NCBI RefSeq assembly: GCF_015476235.1 | Contig: NZ_CP064338.1 | Coordinates: forward strand, 1,860,001-1,924,000 | From: Caldimonas thermodepolymerans | GTDB taxonomy: Bacteria > Pseudomonadota > Gammaproteobacteria > Burkholderiales > Burkholderiaceae_C | DNA length: 64,000 nt | Reading direction: 5' to 3' | In this document: positions 17,022 to 25,212 of the stretch, in pieces | Position numbering within the stretch: position 1 is the first letter of the stretch | How the letters are laid out: every line of letters begins with the position of its first letter | Notes under the pieces: model-generated | What the model saw: only the letters and a program-made list of their open reading frames with translations | What the model was told of the DNA's origin: nothing | Database searches by the model: none | Made by a program: the position numbers and the translations under genes

Positions 17022-17758
17022 CACACGAGCTCCACGTCCGGCACGAACAGGTAGCCGGCGCCGCGCACGGACTTGATGAAGGATTGCTCGCCGGCGTCGG
17101 TGCCGAGCTTCTTGCGCAGGCGGCCCACCAGCACGTCGACGGTCCGGTCGAAGGGCGCGGCTTCGCGCCCGCGGGTGTTCTCGAGCAGGAAGTCGCGCGA
17201 CAGCACGCGCCCGGGGTGGCGTGCGAACACCGCGAGCAGGTCGAACTCGCCGGTGGTCAGCACCACCTCCTTGCCGTCGGGCGCCAGCAGGCGGCGCGCC
17301 GCGGTGTCCAGCTCCCAGCCGGCAAAGCGCAGCCGGGTGCGTTCGGCCGGGGGCGCCACGGCGAGCACGGCAGGCGGTGGCGCCGGCGGGGTGAGGCGCC
17401 TCAGCACGGCCTTGATGCGGGCCACCAGCTCGCGCAGGTCAAAGGGCTTGGTGACGTAGTCGTCGGCGCCGATCTCCAGCCCGACCACCTTGTCCACCGG
17501 GTCGCCGCGGCCGGTGACGATCACCAGCCCGCAGTGGAAGTGCTCGCGCAGCTGGCGGGCGATGACGAAACCGTCCTCGCCCGGCAGCCCGAGGTCCAGC
17601 AGCACGAGTTCCGGCGGATCGGCGCGCATCAGGTCCATCAGCGCGCGCCCGCTGTGGAGCTGGCTGACCCGGAAGCCGTGGCTGTGCAGGTAGCCGGCCA
17701 GCAGCTGGGTGATGTCGACTTCGTCGTCGAGAACGGCAATGTGGGTTACGGTGGTCAC
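17021..17758 (-). CDS. OmpR-family response regulator
   Basis: A protein of about 245 residues with an N-terminal receiver (acidic pair DDE near residue 10, phospho-acceptor Asp in LVLLDLGLPGEDG, Lys in YVTKPFD) and a C-terminal winged-helix DNA-binding domain ending in SVRGAGYLF. The conserved domain begins right after a GTG at 17758. An ATG at 17836 with GGAG about 9 bases upstream would add 26 residues of no recognised homology, so the start is open. It is the first gene of the pair with the hybrid kinase. Confidence 0.92.
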   Translation of the reverse strand: MTTVTHIAVLDDEVDITQLLAGYLHSHGFRVSQLHSGRALMDLMRADPPELVLLDLGLPGEDGFVIARQLREHFHCGLVIVTGRGDPVDKVVGLEIGADDYVTKPFDLRELVARIKAVLRRLTPPAPPPAVLAVAPPAERTRLRFAGWELDTAARRLLAPDGKEVVLTTGEFDLLAVFARHPGRVLSRDFLLENTRGREAAPFDRTVDVLVGRLRKKLGTDAGEQSFIKSVRGAGYLFVPDVELV

Positions 17759-18014
17759 GGAATCGGTCTGGGAGGGAAGGGGGCCACGGCAGCCGTGGCG
17801 GTGTCGTTCTCTCCGGCTTTCGGCCGCATCCGGCATTCTGCCGTGCTCCGGCGCCGCCTGCGCGCGGGCCGCGTCCCGCCGTCCGGGTCTTGATGCATGT
17901 CAATCCGTTGCCCGCCTGCCGCGATGGCCCTTCGCACCCGGCGGGCACGCCGGGCCGTGGTACCGTTCGCGGCTGGATGCCGACTCCTGCGGTGCGCTTG
18001 CAACAACCGACTCC

Positions 18015-18380
18015 ATGCTGCGTTCGACGGTGACCCTGCTGTGGCGCCTGCTGGCCGTGCTGGCGCTGGTCGCGGGAGCGATCGGGGTCTTCGTGCCCGT
18101 GCTGCCGACGGTGCCTTTCATCCTGGTGGCGGCCTGGGCCGGCAGCCGCGGCTGGCCCGCGCTGGAACGCTGGCTGCTCGACCACGCCCGCTTCGGCCCG
18201 GCGATCCGGGATTGGCGACACCGTGGTGCGGTGCCGCGCCGTGCCAAGTGGTATGCGACGCTGGCAATGACCGGCAGCGGCCTGATGATCTGGTGGTTCC
18301 CGCTGCCGCTGTGGGTGCAGGCCGGCGTGTGCGTCGTGATGGCGTGCGTCGCATGCTGGCTGTGGTGGCGCCCGGAGTAG
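18015..18380 (+). CDS. YbaN / DUF454-family inner-membrane protein
   Basis: A 121-residue protein with two to four hydrophobic helices and the family signature GVFVPVLPTVPFILVAAW near residues 20-37. YbaN-type proteins are short inner-membrane proteins of unknown role. The start ATG has no clear ribosome site. It is transcribed divergently from the response-regulator gene. Confidence 0.85.
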   Translation: MLRSTVTLLWRLLAVLALVAGAIGVFVPVLPTVPFILVAAWAGSRGWPALERWLLDHARFGPAIRDWRHRGAVPRRAKWYATLAMTGSGLMIWWFPLPLWVQAGVCVVMACVACWLWWRPE

Positions 18381-18698
18381 GACAATGCAGGACTTTGTTG
18401 CGTCCTGTCACTTTCTACAGTTCACAGCACCGGGGCGGTGAATTGGAATCCGAGGCCAGCCTGAGGGACGGGTGCGTCGGTTGCGCGCCGCGTGACTTCC
18501 TTGGAGTTCCGACCGTTCCTGTCCTGACGCGCCCGCTTGCGCGGATCGGCAGCTGCCGCCACACTAGGCCGGTTGCCGTCCGGGCCTGCGGGCCCGGGCG
18601 ATGGCAGGAGGGTACTGCAGAGGAGAGGCATCGGCGCCGCCCACACGGTGTCGGGACAAGACACTGAGCACTATCAGAGAAGGTAACGAAGGAACCTG
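18381..18698 (+). promoter_or_regulatory. Upstream region of the quorum-sensing regulator/kinase pair
   Basis: 318 bases without a gene. It includes a lower-GC patch (18385-18425, with TTGTTG and TACAGT words spaced 15 bases) that is the best, though imperfect, promoter candidate for the response regulator at 18699. The base run just before the start (GAAGGAACCTG) is a good ribosome site. Confidence 0.35.
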
Positions 18699-19670
18699 AT
18701 GTTCCACCCCACCCCCGAGCTGCTGCCGTACTGGTACACGACGGCCGTGCTCCTGGTCGATGACGACGAGGGCTACCTCGACGCTCTGGGTTCGCTGCTC
18801 TCCGCCGACCGCAAGGTTTACGCCTGTTCCAGCCACCAGGAGGCACTGGAAGTCCTGGAACACTCGAAGACGGTCAGCCGCAACTTCATCCGGCGCAGCA
18901 CCGACCAGAGCACCGCCCCGCACGAACACCTGCTGGCCATCGACACCTCGCGCGTCACGAGCCTCGCGCACGAACCGCGCCGCCACGACGAGATCGCGCT
19001 GGTCATCGCCGACTACTCGATGCCCGAAGGCGACGGGCTCACGCTGTGCCGTGCGCTGTTGAACTATCCCTGCCGGCGCATCCTCCTGACCGGCGCGGCC
19101 GACGAACGGCTGGCGGTCGAGGCGTTCAACGAGCGCCTGATCCACCAGTTCCTGCGCAAGGCCGACCGGCTCGCCGACGTGTTGCCGCGCATGGTCGCGG
19201 TGCAGCAGCATGCCTATTTCCGCGAGCTGACCCGTCCGCTGGCCGAAGGGCTGCAGCAGCGCCTCGGCGCCTTCGAGCACGACCCCGCGGTGGCCGAGGC
19301 CGTGCTGGCGCTGTTTGCCGAAGCCGACGTGGCAGAGTACTACCTTTGCACCGAGCCCGGCGGCTACCTGGTGCGCACCGCGCGCGGGCAGTGGCGTTTC
19401 CTGCTCGTGCAGTCCAACGAGGAGCGCGAGTCCACCCTCGAGATCCTGCAGAGCATGCCGCGCTTCGAGCCGCTGGTCAGCCAGCATGCGCGCGGCGACG
19501 CGCTGCTGTACCTGTCCGACCCGTCGCGCCTGCCGCGTGCCGGTGGCTACGAGGGTTTCGTGGTGCCGCCGCTGCGGACCGTCTCCACCCCCGCGCAGAC
19601 CTACCGCCTCGCGTGGGTCGACGCCCCGGGGCACATGACGCCGCACAGCGTGCGCGGAGGCCGCTGTTGA
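18699..19670 (+). CDS. Atypical response regulator of the alpha-hydroxyketone system (LqsR/JqsR-like)
   Basis: A 323-residue protein. Its receiver has the acidic triplet Asp21-Asp23 (VLLVDDDEG), the phospho-acceptor Asp105 in LVIADYSMPEGDG, the Thr in ILLTGAADE and the Lys in FLRKAD. About 84 residues separate Asp21 from Asp105, against about 44 in ordinary receivers, so there is an insertion of about 40 residues (roughly 57-98). The C-terminal half (about 165-323) is not a recognised DNA-binding domain. By position beside a CqsS-like kinase and a CqsA-like synthase it fits the LqsR/JqsR role. Its stop overlaps the kinase TTG start (TTGA), indicating coupling. Confidence 0.85.
   Translation: MFHPTPELLPYWYTTAVLLVDDDEGYLDALGSLLSADRKVYACSSHQEALEVLEHSKTVSRNFIRRSTDQSTAPHEHLLAIDTSRVTSLAHEPRRHDEIALVIADYSMPEGDGLTLCRALLNYPCRRILLTGAADERLAVEAFNERLIHQFLRKADRLADVLPRMVAVQQHAYFRELTRPLAEGLQQRLGAFEHDPAVAEAVLALFAEADVAEYYLCTEPGGYLVRTARGQWRFLLVQSNEERESTLEILQSMPRFEPLVSQHARGDALLYLSDPSRLPRAGGYEGFVVPPLRTVSTPAQTYRLAWVDAPGHMTPHSVRGGRC
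19656..19660 (+). promoter_or_regulatory. Ribosome binding site fixing a TTG start for the sensor kinase
   Basis: GGAGG ends 6 bases before TTG at 19667, which overlaps the stop codon of the regulator. The next in-frame ATGs (near 19758) have no comparable site, so a coupled TTG start is favoured. Confidence 0.6.
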
Positions 19671-21019
19671 GCCGGCTGGCGTCGACCGGGCCCTATTCCT
19701 CCCCGGGGACACGCAAGCCGGGGGCGCTGTTTCACGCGTGGATCGCCCGCCTGCGGGCGATGATGGGCAGCTTCCAGCGGCCCAGTGGCGCGCCGATGCT
19801 CGATGCGGTGCTGGACAGCGCGATCGACGCCTGGCCGGCGCGGATCTGCGTCGGCCTGATGGGCGTGCTGGGGTTCCCGCTGTTCTACGTGGTGTGGAAG
19901 TACCTCGAGCCGCAACCCTACGAATCGCTCGCGCTGCGGCTGGCGCTGGCGGCGCTGTTCCTGCCGTTCCTGGCCCCGAGGTCATGGCTGGAGCCCTTGC
20001 GGCGCTACTGGCCGTGGTACTGGCACGGCACGCTGCTGCTCGCGCTGCCGTTCTTCTTCATGTTCATGGCGCTGGAGAACGACACCACGCAATGGGCGCT
20101 CAGCTACCTGACCGCGCTGATGTTCACCGTGGTGCTGGCGCCGGCCGCGCTCGCGGCGGTGATGGTGATCGCCGGTGGCGCCGCCGCGCTGCTGCTGCAC
20201 CTGGCGCGGCACCCGGGCGCAGACCTGTCGCAGCACGTGATGGTCGACGCCTGGCCGGTGATGCTGTTCGCGTTCGGCGGCGGGCTGATCCTGAACCTCG
20301 CGGTGGCCCAGCACAAGCGCCGGCGCACCGAGGCGCTGCTGTCGGTGGCCGGCTTCGTCGCGCACGAGCTGCGCACGCCGCTGTCGGCCATCGAGATGCA
20401 GCTCGATGCCTGCGCCCACGCCCCGCAGCGCCTGGCCGAGCGCCTGCCGATGCTGCAGCGCGAAACCCGCCGTGCCCACGTGTTCATCGACATGCTGCTG
20501 GCCAGCGTGCAACCCACGCGGCTGCAGGCGCACCAGCACCAGCCGGTCAGCATCGCGCAGGTGGTGCGCAATGCCGTGCAGCGCTATCCGTACGCCAACG
20601 AACACCAGCGTCGCGCGGTGCGCATCCAGATGGCAGACGACTTCGTCGTCGAAGGCGTGGAGATCCTGCTCGAGCACCTGGTGCTCAACCTGATGAAGAA
20701 CGCCTACACCCACGGCGGCGGCCTGCCGGGCTTCTGCATCACCATCTCCACCGAGACCCGTCCTGCGGCGCACGTGCTCGTGGTCGCGGACAACGGCCGC
20801 GGGATCGACGAGCACGAGCTGCCGCGCGTGCTGCAGCGCTACTACCGCGGGCAGGGCAGCACGGCCCTGGGCAGCGGGCTGGGGCTGTCGTTCTGCCAGG
20901 ACGTGATGCGCAGCCTGGGCGGCAACCTGGAGGTCGAGTCCAGCACGCGGCGGGGGACCAGCATGAAGCTGGTGTTCCCCCGTTTTCCCGCCGATCAGGC
21001 GGCCAGGACCGCCGCCTGA
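19667..21019 (+). CDS. cqsS: CqsS/LqsS-type sensor histidine kinase
   Basis: A 450-residue membrane kinase. Residues about 60-212 form six hydrophobic helices that match the Vibrio CqsS sensor domain from memory: LMGVLGFPLFYVVWKYLEPQ and the LPFFFMF region. Trp143 and Ser146 in QWALSY correspond to the W-x-x-S pair near the CqsS ligand site. The phospho-acceptor is His233 in VAHELRTPLSAIE, followed by an ATPase domain with GSGLGLSFCQDVM. Unlike Vibrio CqsS it has no C-terminal receiver, as in LqsS. It would sense an alpha-hydroxyketone and act on the coupled regulator. Its 3' end overlaps the convergent synthase gene by 25 bases. Confidence 0.9.
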   Translation: MSRLASTGPYSSPGTRKPGALFHAWIARLRAMMGSFQRPSGAPMLDAVLDSAIDAWPARICVGLMGVLGFPLFYVVWKYLEPQPYESLALRLALAALFLPFLAPRSWLEPLRRYWPWYWHGTLLLALPFFFMFMALENDTTQWALSYLTALMFTVVLAPAALAAVMVIAGGAAALLLHLARHPGADLSQHVMVDAWPVMLFAFGGGLILNLAVAQHKRRRTEALLSVAGFVAHELRTPLSAIEMQLDACAHAPQRLAERLPMLQRETRRAHVFIDMLLASVQPTRLQAHQHQPVSIAQVVRNAVQRYPYANEHQRRAVRIQMADDFVVEGVEILLEHLVLNLMKNAYTHGGGLPGFCITISTETRPAAHVLVVADNGRGIDEHELPRVLQRYYRGQGSTALGSGLGLSFCQDVMRSLGGNLEVESSTRRGTSMKLVFPRFPADQAARTAA

Positions 21020-22254
21020 GGCAGCGTCGGCACCGGCGCGGACGCCGCCGGTGCGGCGGTGCGGGCGGCGCCGCGGCCGGGCTGCAGGTAGGGCAGGGCG
21101 TACTCCATCGCTTCCAGCACGCGGTCGATGTCCGCGTCGCTGAGCCGGGCGTTGACGGTCAGCCGCAGGATGGCGTTGCGCCACTCGGTGGCCGGGTACC
21201 AGAACAGCGAGCCGTAGACCCCGCGGCGCTCCAGCGCGTCGCGCAGCGCCACCGCGTTGAGCACCGGGCCGCTGCGGATGCCGATGATCTGCTCTGTGCC
21301 GTTGCTGATGTCGTAGCCGAGCGCGCGGATGCCTTCGCGCAGGCGCCGCGTGTTGTGCCACAGCCGCTCGCGCCGCTGCGGCTCCCCGGCGATCACGTCC
21401 AGCGTCGCGTCGAGCCGGGCCACCTCGTGCTCCAGCAGCGTCGAGCTGAAGATCGCCGGGAACGACGAGAAGCGGATGTACTCCACGTAGCGCTTGCTGC
21501 AGGCGATGAAGCCGGCCCGGTAGGCGAAGGCCTTGGCCAGGCTGGCGGTGACGAAGTGCACCCGCGACGATAGGCCCAGCGCGCGGACCAGGCCCTCGCC
21601 GCGGTCGCCGTGGGTGCCCAGCGAGTGCGACTCGTCGACCACCAGCACGCAGCCGGTGGCCTCGGCGATCTCGACCATCGCAAGCAGGGGACAGACGCTG
21701 CCGCTGGTGCTGTAGACCGAGTCGACCACGATCACGCCGGGACCGTGGGTGGCCACCAGCTGGCGCAGCTCCTCGGTGTCGTTGTGCGGGAAGCGCACGG
21801 CCTGCGCCTCGGCGGCGTGGATGCCCTGCCACAGCGAGGCGTGCGCGTACTGGTCGATGTAGACGGGCTGCCCCTGCTGGGCCACGACCTGCAGCAGGCC
21901 GACGTTGGCGTCGTAGCCCGACTGGCACAGGATGCCCGCTTCCATGCCCATGTAGCTGGCCAGGCGTTCCTCGAAGCGCGCGGACGGGGTGGCCGCACCG
22001 CGCAGGAACACGAAGATCGGCGACATCACGCTGGCCGAGGCTTCCTCGCGCAGGCTGCGCACGGTTGCCTCGATGATGTGGGGATGGTCGGCCAGCGACA
22101 GGTAGTCGTTCGACTGCAGCGAGAGGCTGTCGCCCGCCGGCTGTTCCACGCTGTACCAGAACGGCAGTCCCGGCTTTCGCGGGTGGTCGAAGAACCGCTT
22201 GCGGAAGAAGCGGTCCACCTGCTGGTCGAGAAAGCTGGGATGGGTTGGCGTCAT
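20995..22254 (-). CDS. cqsA: CqsA/LqsA-type alpha-hydroxyketone autoinducer synthase
   Basis: A 419-residue PLP enzyme of the alpha-oxoamine synthase group. In CqsA this group condenses a fatty acyl-CoA with an S-adenosylmethionine- or aminobutyrate-derived amine to make the precursor of CAI-1-like signals. Near-identical blocks to Vibrio CqsA are LQSNDYLSLADHP, HGPGVIVVDSVYST, VVDESHSLGTHG (PLP Asp207) and FVTASLAKAFAYRAG (PLP Lys241). Start at 22254 has AAGGAG 7 bases before it. The last 25 or so residues are Ala/Pro-rich, go beyond the family end and overlap the kinase gene. Chain length of the product cannot be read from the sequence. Confidence 0.94.
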   Translation of the reverse strand: MTPTHPSFLDQQVDRFFRKRFFDHPRKPGLPFWYSVEQPAGDSLSLQSNDYLSLADHPHIIEATVRSLREEASASVMSPIFVFLRGAATPSARFEERLASYMGMEAGILCQSGYDANVGLLQVVAQQGQPVYIDQYAHASLWQGIHAAEAQAVRFPHNDTEELRQLVATHGPGVIVVDSVYSTSGSVCPLLAMVEIAEATGCVLVVDESHSLGTHGDRGEGLVRALGLSSRVHFVTASLAKAFAYRAGFIACSKRYVEYIRFSSFPAIFSSTLLEHEVARLDATLDVIAGEPQRRERLWHNTRRLREGIRALGYDISNGTEQIIGIRSGPVLNAVALRDALERRGVYGSLFWYPATEWRNAILRLTVNARLSDADIDRVLEAMEYALPYLQPGRGAARTAAPAASAPVPTLPQAAVLAA

Positions 22255-22624
22255 GGGAAGGCTCCTTGGTGTGAGTACGACTTGTGGAAAAGACGCGGGA
22301 ACGACACCGGCGCTGCCTCGAGGACGAGCAGCCGGCCTCGAGACGGGTCGCCCGAAGGAAGGGTGAAGCCAATGACGCCTTCGGGAAGGGTTCTCTGCGA
22401 TGCACGCCTGCTGCGACGCGGCACGCGCACCCCTGCTGCCTGACAAGGAGGGCACCGGCGGTCGCGTCCGCACAGAGCTTCGTGGATTGCGTGCAGGGCT
22501 GCAAGCTGCAACCGGACGGAGGGCAACGCCGTACCGATGACGGGCATGTCGTCGGGGCGGTCATCGGGCCAGGCGTGCATGGGCCTCCCTCTAGAATGCC
22601 GGCATTCCTCCAGTCCGAGCTGCC
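22255..22624. promoter_or_regulatory. Divergent intergenic region cqsA / PBP-like gene
   Basis: 370 bases with no convincing gene between divergently transcribed cqsA and the PBP-like gene. It must hold both promoters. The sequence CTAGAATGCCGGCATTC (22592-22608) contains a perfect 12-bp palindrome, GAATGCCGGCATTC in its extended form, just 16 bases before the PBP start, where an operator would be expected. Confidence 0.45.
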
Positions 22625-24952
22625 ATGAGTGCCCCGCCTTCCGTAGCGACCGGTCCTGCGCGGCGATGGTGGCACGCCGTGCCGGCCGGCATGCGCGGGG
22701 TGCTGCGGGTCGTCTCGGTGGGGCTGGCTGCCGGTGCAGCACTCCTGGCCTCGGCGACGATGCTGGCCGGCATCTGCTACGCCGTGGCCTATCCCCACCT
22801 CCCGGACCTGGGCGAGCTTACCGACTACCGGCCCCGTCTGCCAATGCGGGTCTATGCCGCCGATGGCGTGCTGCTGGGCGAATATGGCGAGGAGCGCCGG
22901 CATTTCCTGTCGCTCGACGAGATCCCGCAGGTGATGCAGGACGCGCTGCTGTCGGTGGAGGACGCGCGCTTCCACCAGCACGGCGGCATCGACTTCCTGC
23001 GCGTGCTGGGTGCCAGCCTGCACAACCTCGTGGCACCGCTGAGCCAGGGGGCTTCGACGATCACGATGCAGCTGGCGCGCAACTTCTACCTGCCCACCGA
23101 GAAGACCTTCACCCGCAAGCTCTACGAAGCCATGCTGGCGCTGAAGATCGAGAGCCAGCTCGGCAAGCGGCAGATCCTCGAGACCTACATGAACCAGATC
23201 TACCTGGGGCAGCGGGCCTACGGCTTTGCCGCGGCCAGCGAGATCTACTTCGGCAAGCCCCTGCAGGACGTCACGCTCGCCGAGGCGGCGTTGCTGGCCG
23301 GCCTGCCGCAGTCGCCGTCGAGGCTCGATCCCCTGGTCAACCCGCAGCGCGCCAAGGCCAGGCAGCTGGTGGTGCTGGAGCGCATGTACCGCAACGGCAT
23401 CATCACCCGCGAGCAGCGCGACGCGGCAGGTGCCGAGCCGCTGCACTACCGGGCGCGCGAGCAGCTGCCGCCCTATGCCCGCCCGCTGGCGGAGACGGCG
23501 CGTCGCATCGTCGTGCGGCAGTACGGCAGCGAGGCGTACACGCGCGGGCTGAACGTGCACCTGACCGTCACCTCCAGCGAACAGGAAGCGGCCTACCGCG
23601 CGGTGCGCGAGGCCGTGCTGGCCCATGAACGCGGCCGGCCCTACCGTGGCCCGGAAGGCGAAGTGCGCCTGCCCGACGATCCGGAGGCGGTGGACGAGCG
23701 GGTGGCCGAGGCGCTGCGCGCGCATCCGGACCGCGGCGAGCTGCTGGCCGCGGTGGTGCTGGAAGCGCAGCCCGGGCGCCTGCAGGTCATGCTGCGCGAC
23801 GGCACGACGGTGACGCTGGGCGGGCCAGGGCTTGCGCTGGCCCCCCATGCAGCGACCTCGACACCGCTGCGGCGCGGCGCGATCGTGCGCGTGTGGCAGT
23901 CGCAGGCCGGTGCATGGCAGCTGACCCAGCTGCCCCGCGTGGAGGCGGCACTGGTGGCGCTCGACCCGCGCGACGGTGCGGTGCGTGCCTGGGTGGGCGG
24001 CTTTGCGCCGCGGCCCGGTGCCGAGGAGCGGGTCGCCCAGGGCGGGCGCGAGGCCGGCACCAGCCTGGCGCCCTTCATCTATGCGGCAGCACTCGAGCAG
24101 GGGCATACCGCGAGCACGGTGGTCGAATGGCGGCCCGGGGCACCGGAGGTCGCGGGGCAGGGGGAGGGGACGGTGCCCGAAGCGCGGAACGACGTCGCGC
24201 CGCTGGTGCTGCGCCAAGCGCTGGCCGCCGCGCAGCCGGAGACGACCCGGCGCCTTGTCGAGGCGCTGGGACCGGACCAGGTGCAGGCATGGTTGCGTCG
24301 CTTCGGCTTCGATCCGGCATCGCCGCCGGACGGTGCGTCGATGACCGCGGGCACCGAGGCGATCACGCCGCTGCAGCTGGCCTCGGCCCATGCCGTGCTG
24401 GCCAATGGCGGCTACCGGGTCCGCCCGGTGCTGGTGCGCCGGCTCACCGATGCGGACGGACGGGTGCTGAAGGAGACCTTGCCCCGGCTGCCGGGCGACT
24501 CGGCACGGGTCATCGATGCGCGCAATGCATTCGTGATCACCAGGCTGCTGCACGAGGCCAGCCGCATGAACTTCGGTGGCCGGGCAGGGCGCTGGCTGCA
24601 CCGGCCGGACGTGCAGGGCCATGCCGGCAGCACCCGCGACGGCGGCGATGCCTGGTTCGCCGGCTTCCAGCCCGGTGTCGTGGCCGTGGCCTGGGTGGGC
24701 GACGAGCCGCCGCGCCCGCATGGCGAGCGCGATGCGCACGGCAAACCGAGCCTGCCGATCTGGCTGGACTACATGAGGTTTGCACTGCGCGACACCCCGG
24801 TCATGCGGCCGGCGGTGCCCGACGGCGTCGTGAACATCGACGGCCAGTGGTACTACCGCGAGTACACCCCCGACAGCGGCATCCGCAGCCTGGATCCGGC
24901 GCCGCCCGCAGGGCCGTCGCTGCCAGCCGATTCCCTGCCGAGCGGGGAGTGA
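22625..24952 (+). CDS. Class A penicillin-binding protein with intact glycosyltransferase and degenerate transpeptidase
   Basis: A 775-residue protein with an N-terminal membrane helix (about 27-56). The GT51 domain has all its motifs: EDARFHQHGG (Glu112 catalytic), GASTITMQLARN (142-153), RKLYE (164-168) and KRQILETYMN (181-190). It should therefore polymerise lipid II into glycan strands. The transpeptidase-like half (about 440-720) keeps the fold-level similarity, but SxxK is TSLA (479-482), SxN is AQP (536-538) and KTG is HAG (666-668). It thus lacks the acylated Ser and both assisting motifs. No frameshift is present. It is read divergently from cqsA. Confidence 0.92.
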   Translation: MSAPPSVATGPARRWWHAVPAGMRGVLRVVSVGLAAGAALLASATMLAGICYAVAYPHLPDLGELTDYRPRLPMRVYAADGVLLGEYGEERRHFLSLDEIPQVMQDALLSVEDARFHQHGGIDFLRVLGASLHNLVAPLSQGASTITMQLARNFYLPTEKTFTRKLYEAMLALKIESQLGKRQILETYMNQIYLGQRAYGFAAASEIYFGKPLQDVTLAEAALLAGLPQSPSRLDPLVNPQRAKARQLVVLERMYRNGIITREQRDAAGAEPLHYRAREQLPPYARPLAETARRIVVRQYGSEAYTRGLNVHLTVTSSEQEAAYRAVREAVLAHERGRPYRGPEGEVRLPDDPEAVDERVAEALRAHPDRGELLAAVVLEAQPGRLQVMLRDGTTVTLGGPGLALAPHAATSTPLRRGAIVRVWQSQAGAWQLTQLPRVEAALVALDPRDGAVRAWVGGFAPRPGAEERVAQGGREAGTSLAPFIYAAALEQGHTASTVVEWRPGAPEVAGQGEGTVPEARNDVAPLVLRQALAAAQPETTRRLVEALGPDQVQAWLRRFGFDPASPPDGASMTAGTEAITPLQLASAHAVLANGGYRVRPVLVRRLTDADGRVLKETLPRLPGDSARVIDARNAFVITRLLHEASRMNFGGRAGRWLHRPDVQGHAGSTRDGGDAWFAGFQPGVVAVAWVGDEPPRPHGERDAHGKPSLPIWLDYMRFALRDTPVMRPAVPDGVVNIDGQWYYREYTPDSGIRSLDPAPPAGPSLPADSLPSGE

Positions 24953-25212
24953 CGACCCGGTGCCGTGCCTGGCACGGCAGGCCCTGAAGCGCAACACCCT
25001 GGCAATCCTGCCGGCTTGCGCCGGCCATCCGCCGCGTCACACTCGGTGTCCGACGACCCGCCGGCGCATCCGGGCCGTCCGCGGCAAGGCGAGCACCACG
25101 GCGGGGCGTGCAGAAGTCGCAGGGGCGTGGCCCGCCTGCCGCCGCGCCCCGGACCGCGCTTGCTTCCGTCCGCCGGCATTGTCATCATCGTTGCGCGCTC
25201 GCGAACACGCCG

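Noticed and set aside
19982-24997. A 1671-codon open frame on the minus strand across the sensor kinase, synthase and PBP region
   Set aside because: It is the antisense reading of real genes in GC-rich DNA, has no fold or family motif, and contradicts the well-supported genes on the opposite strand or in another frame.
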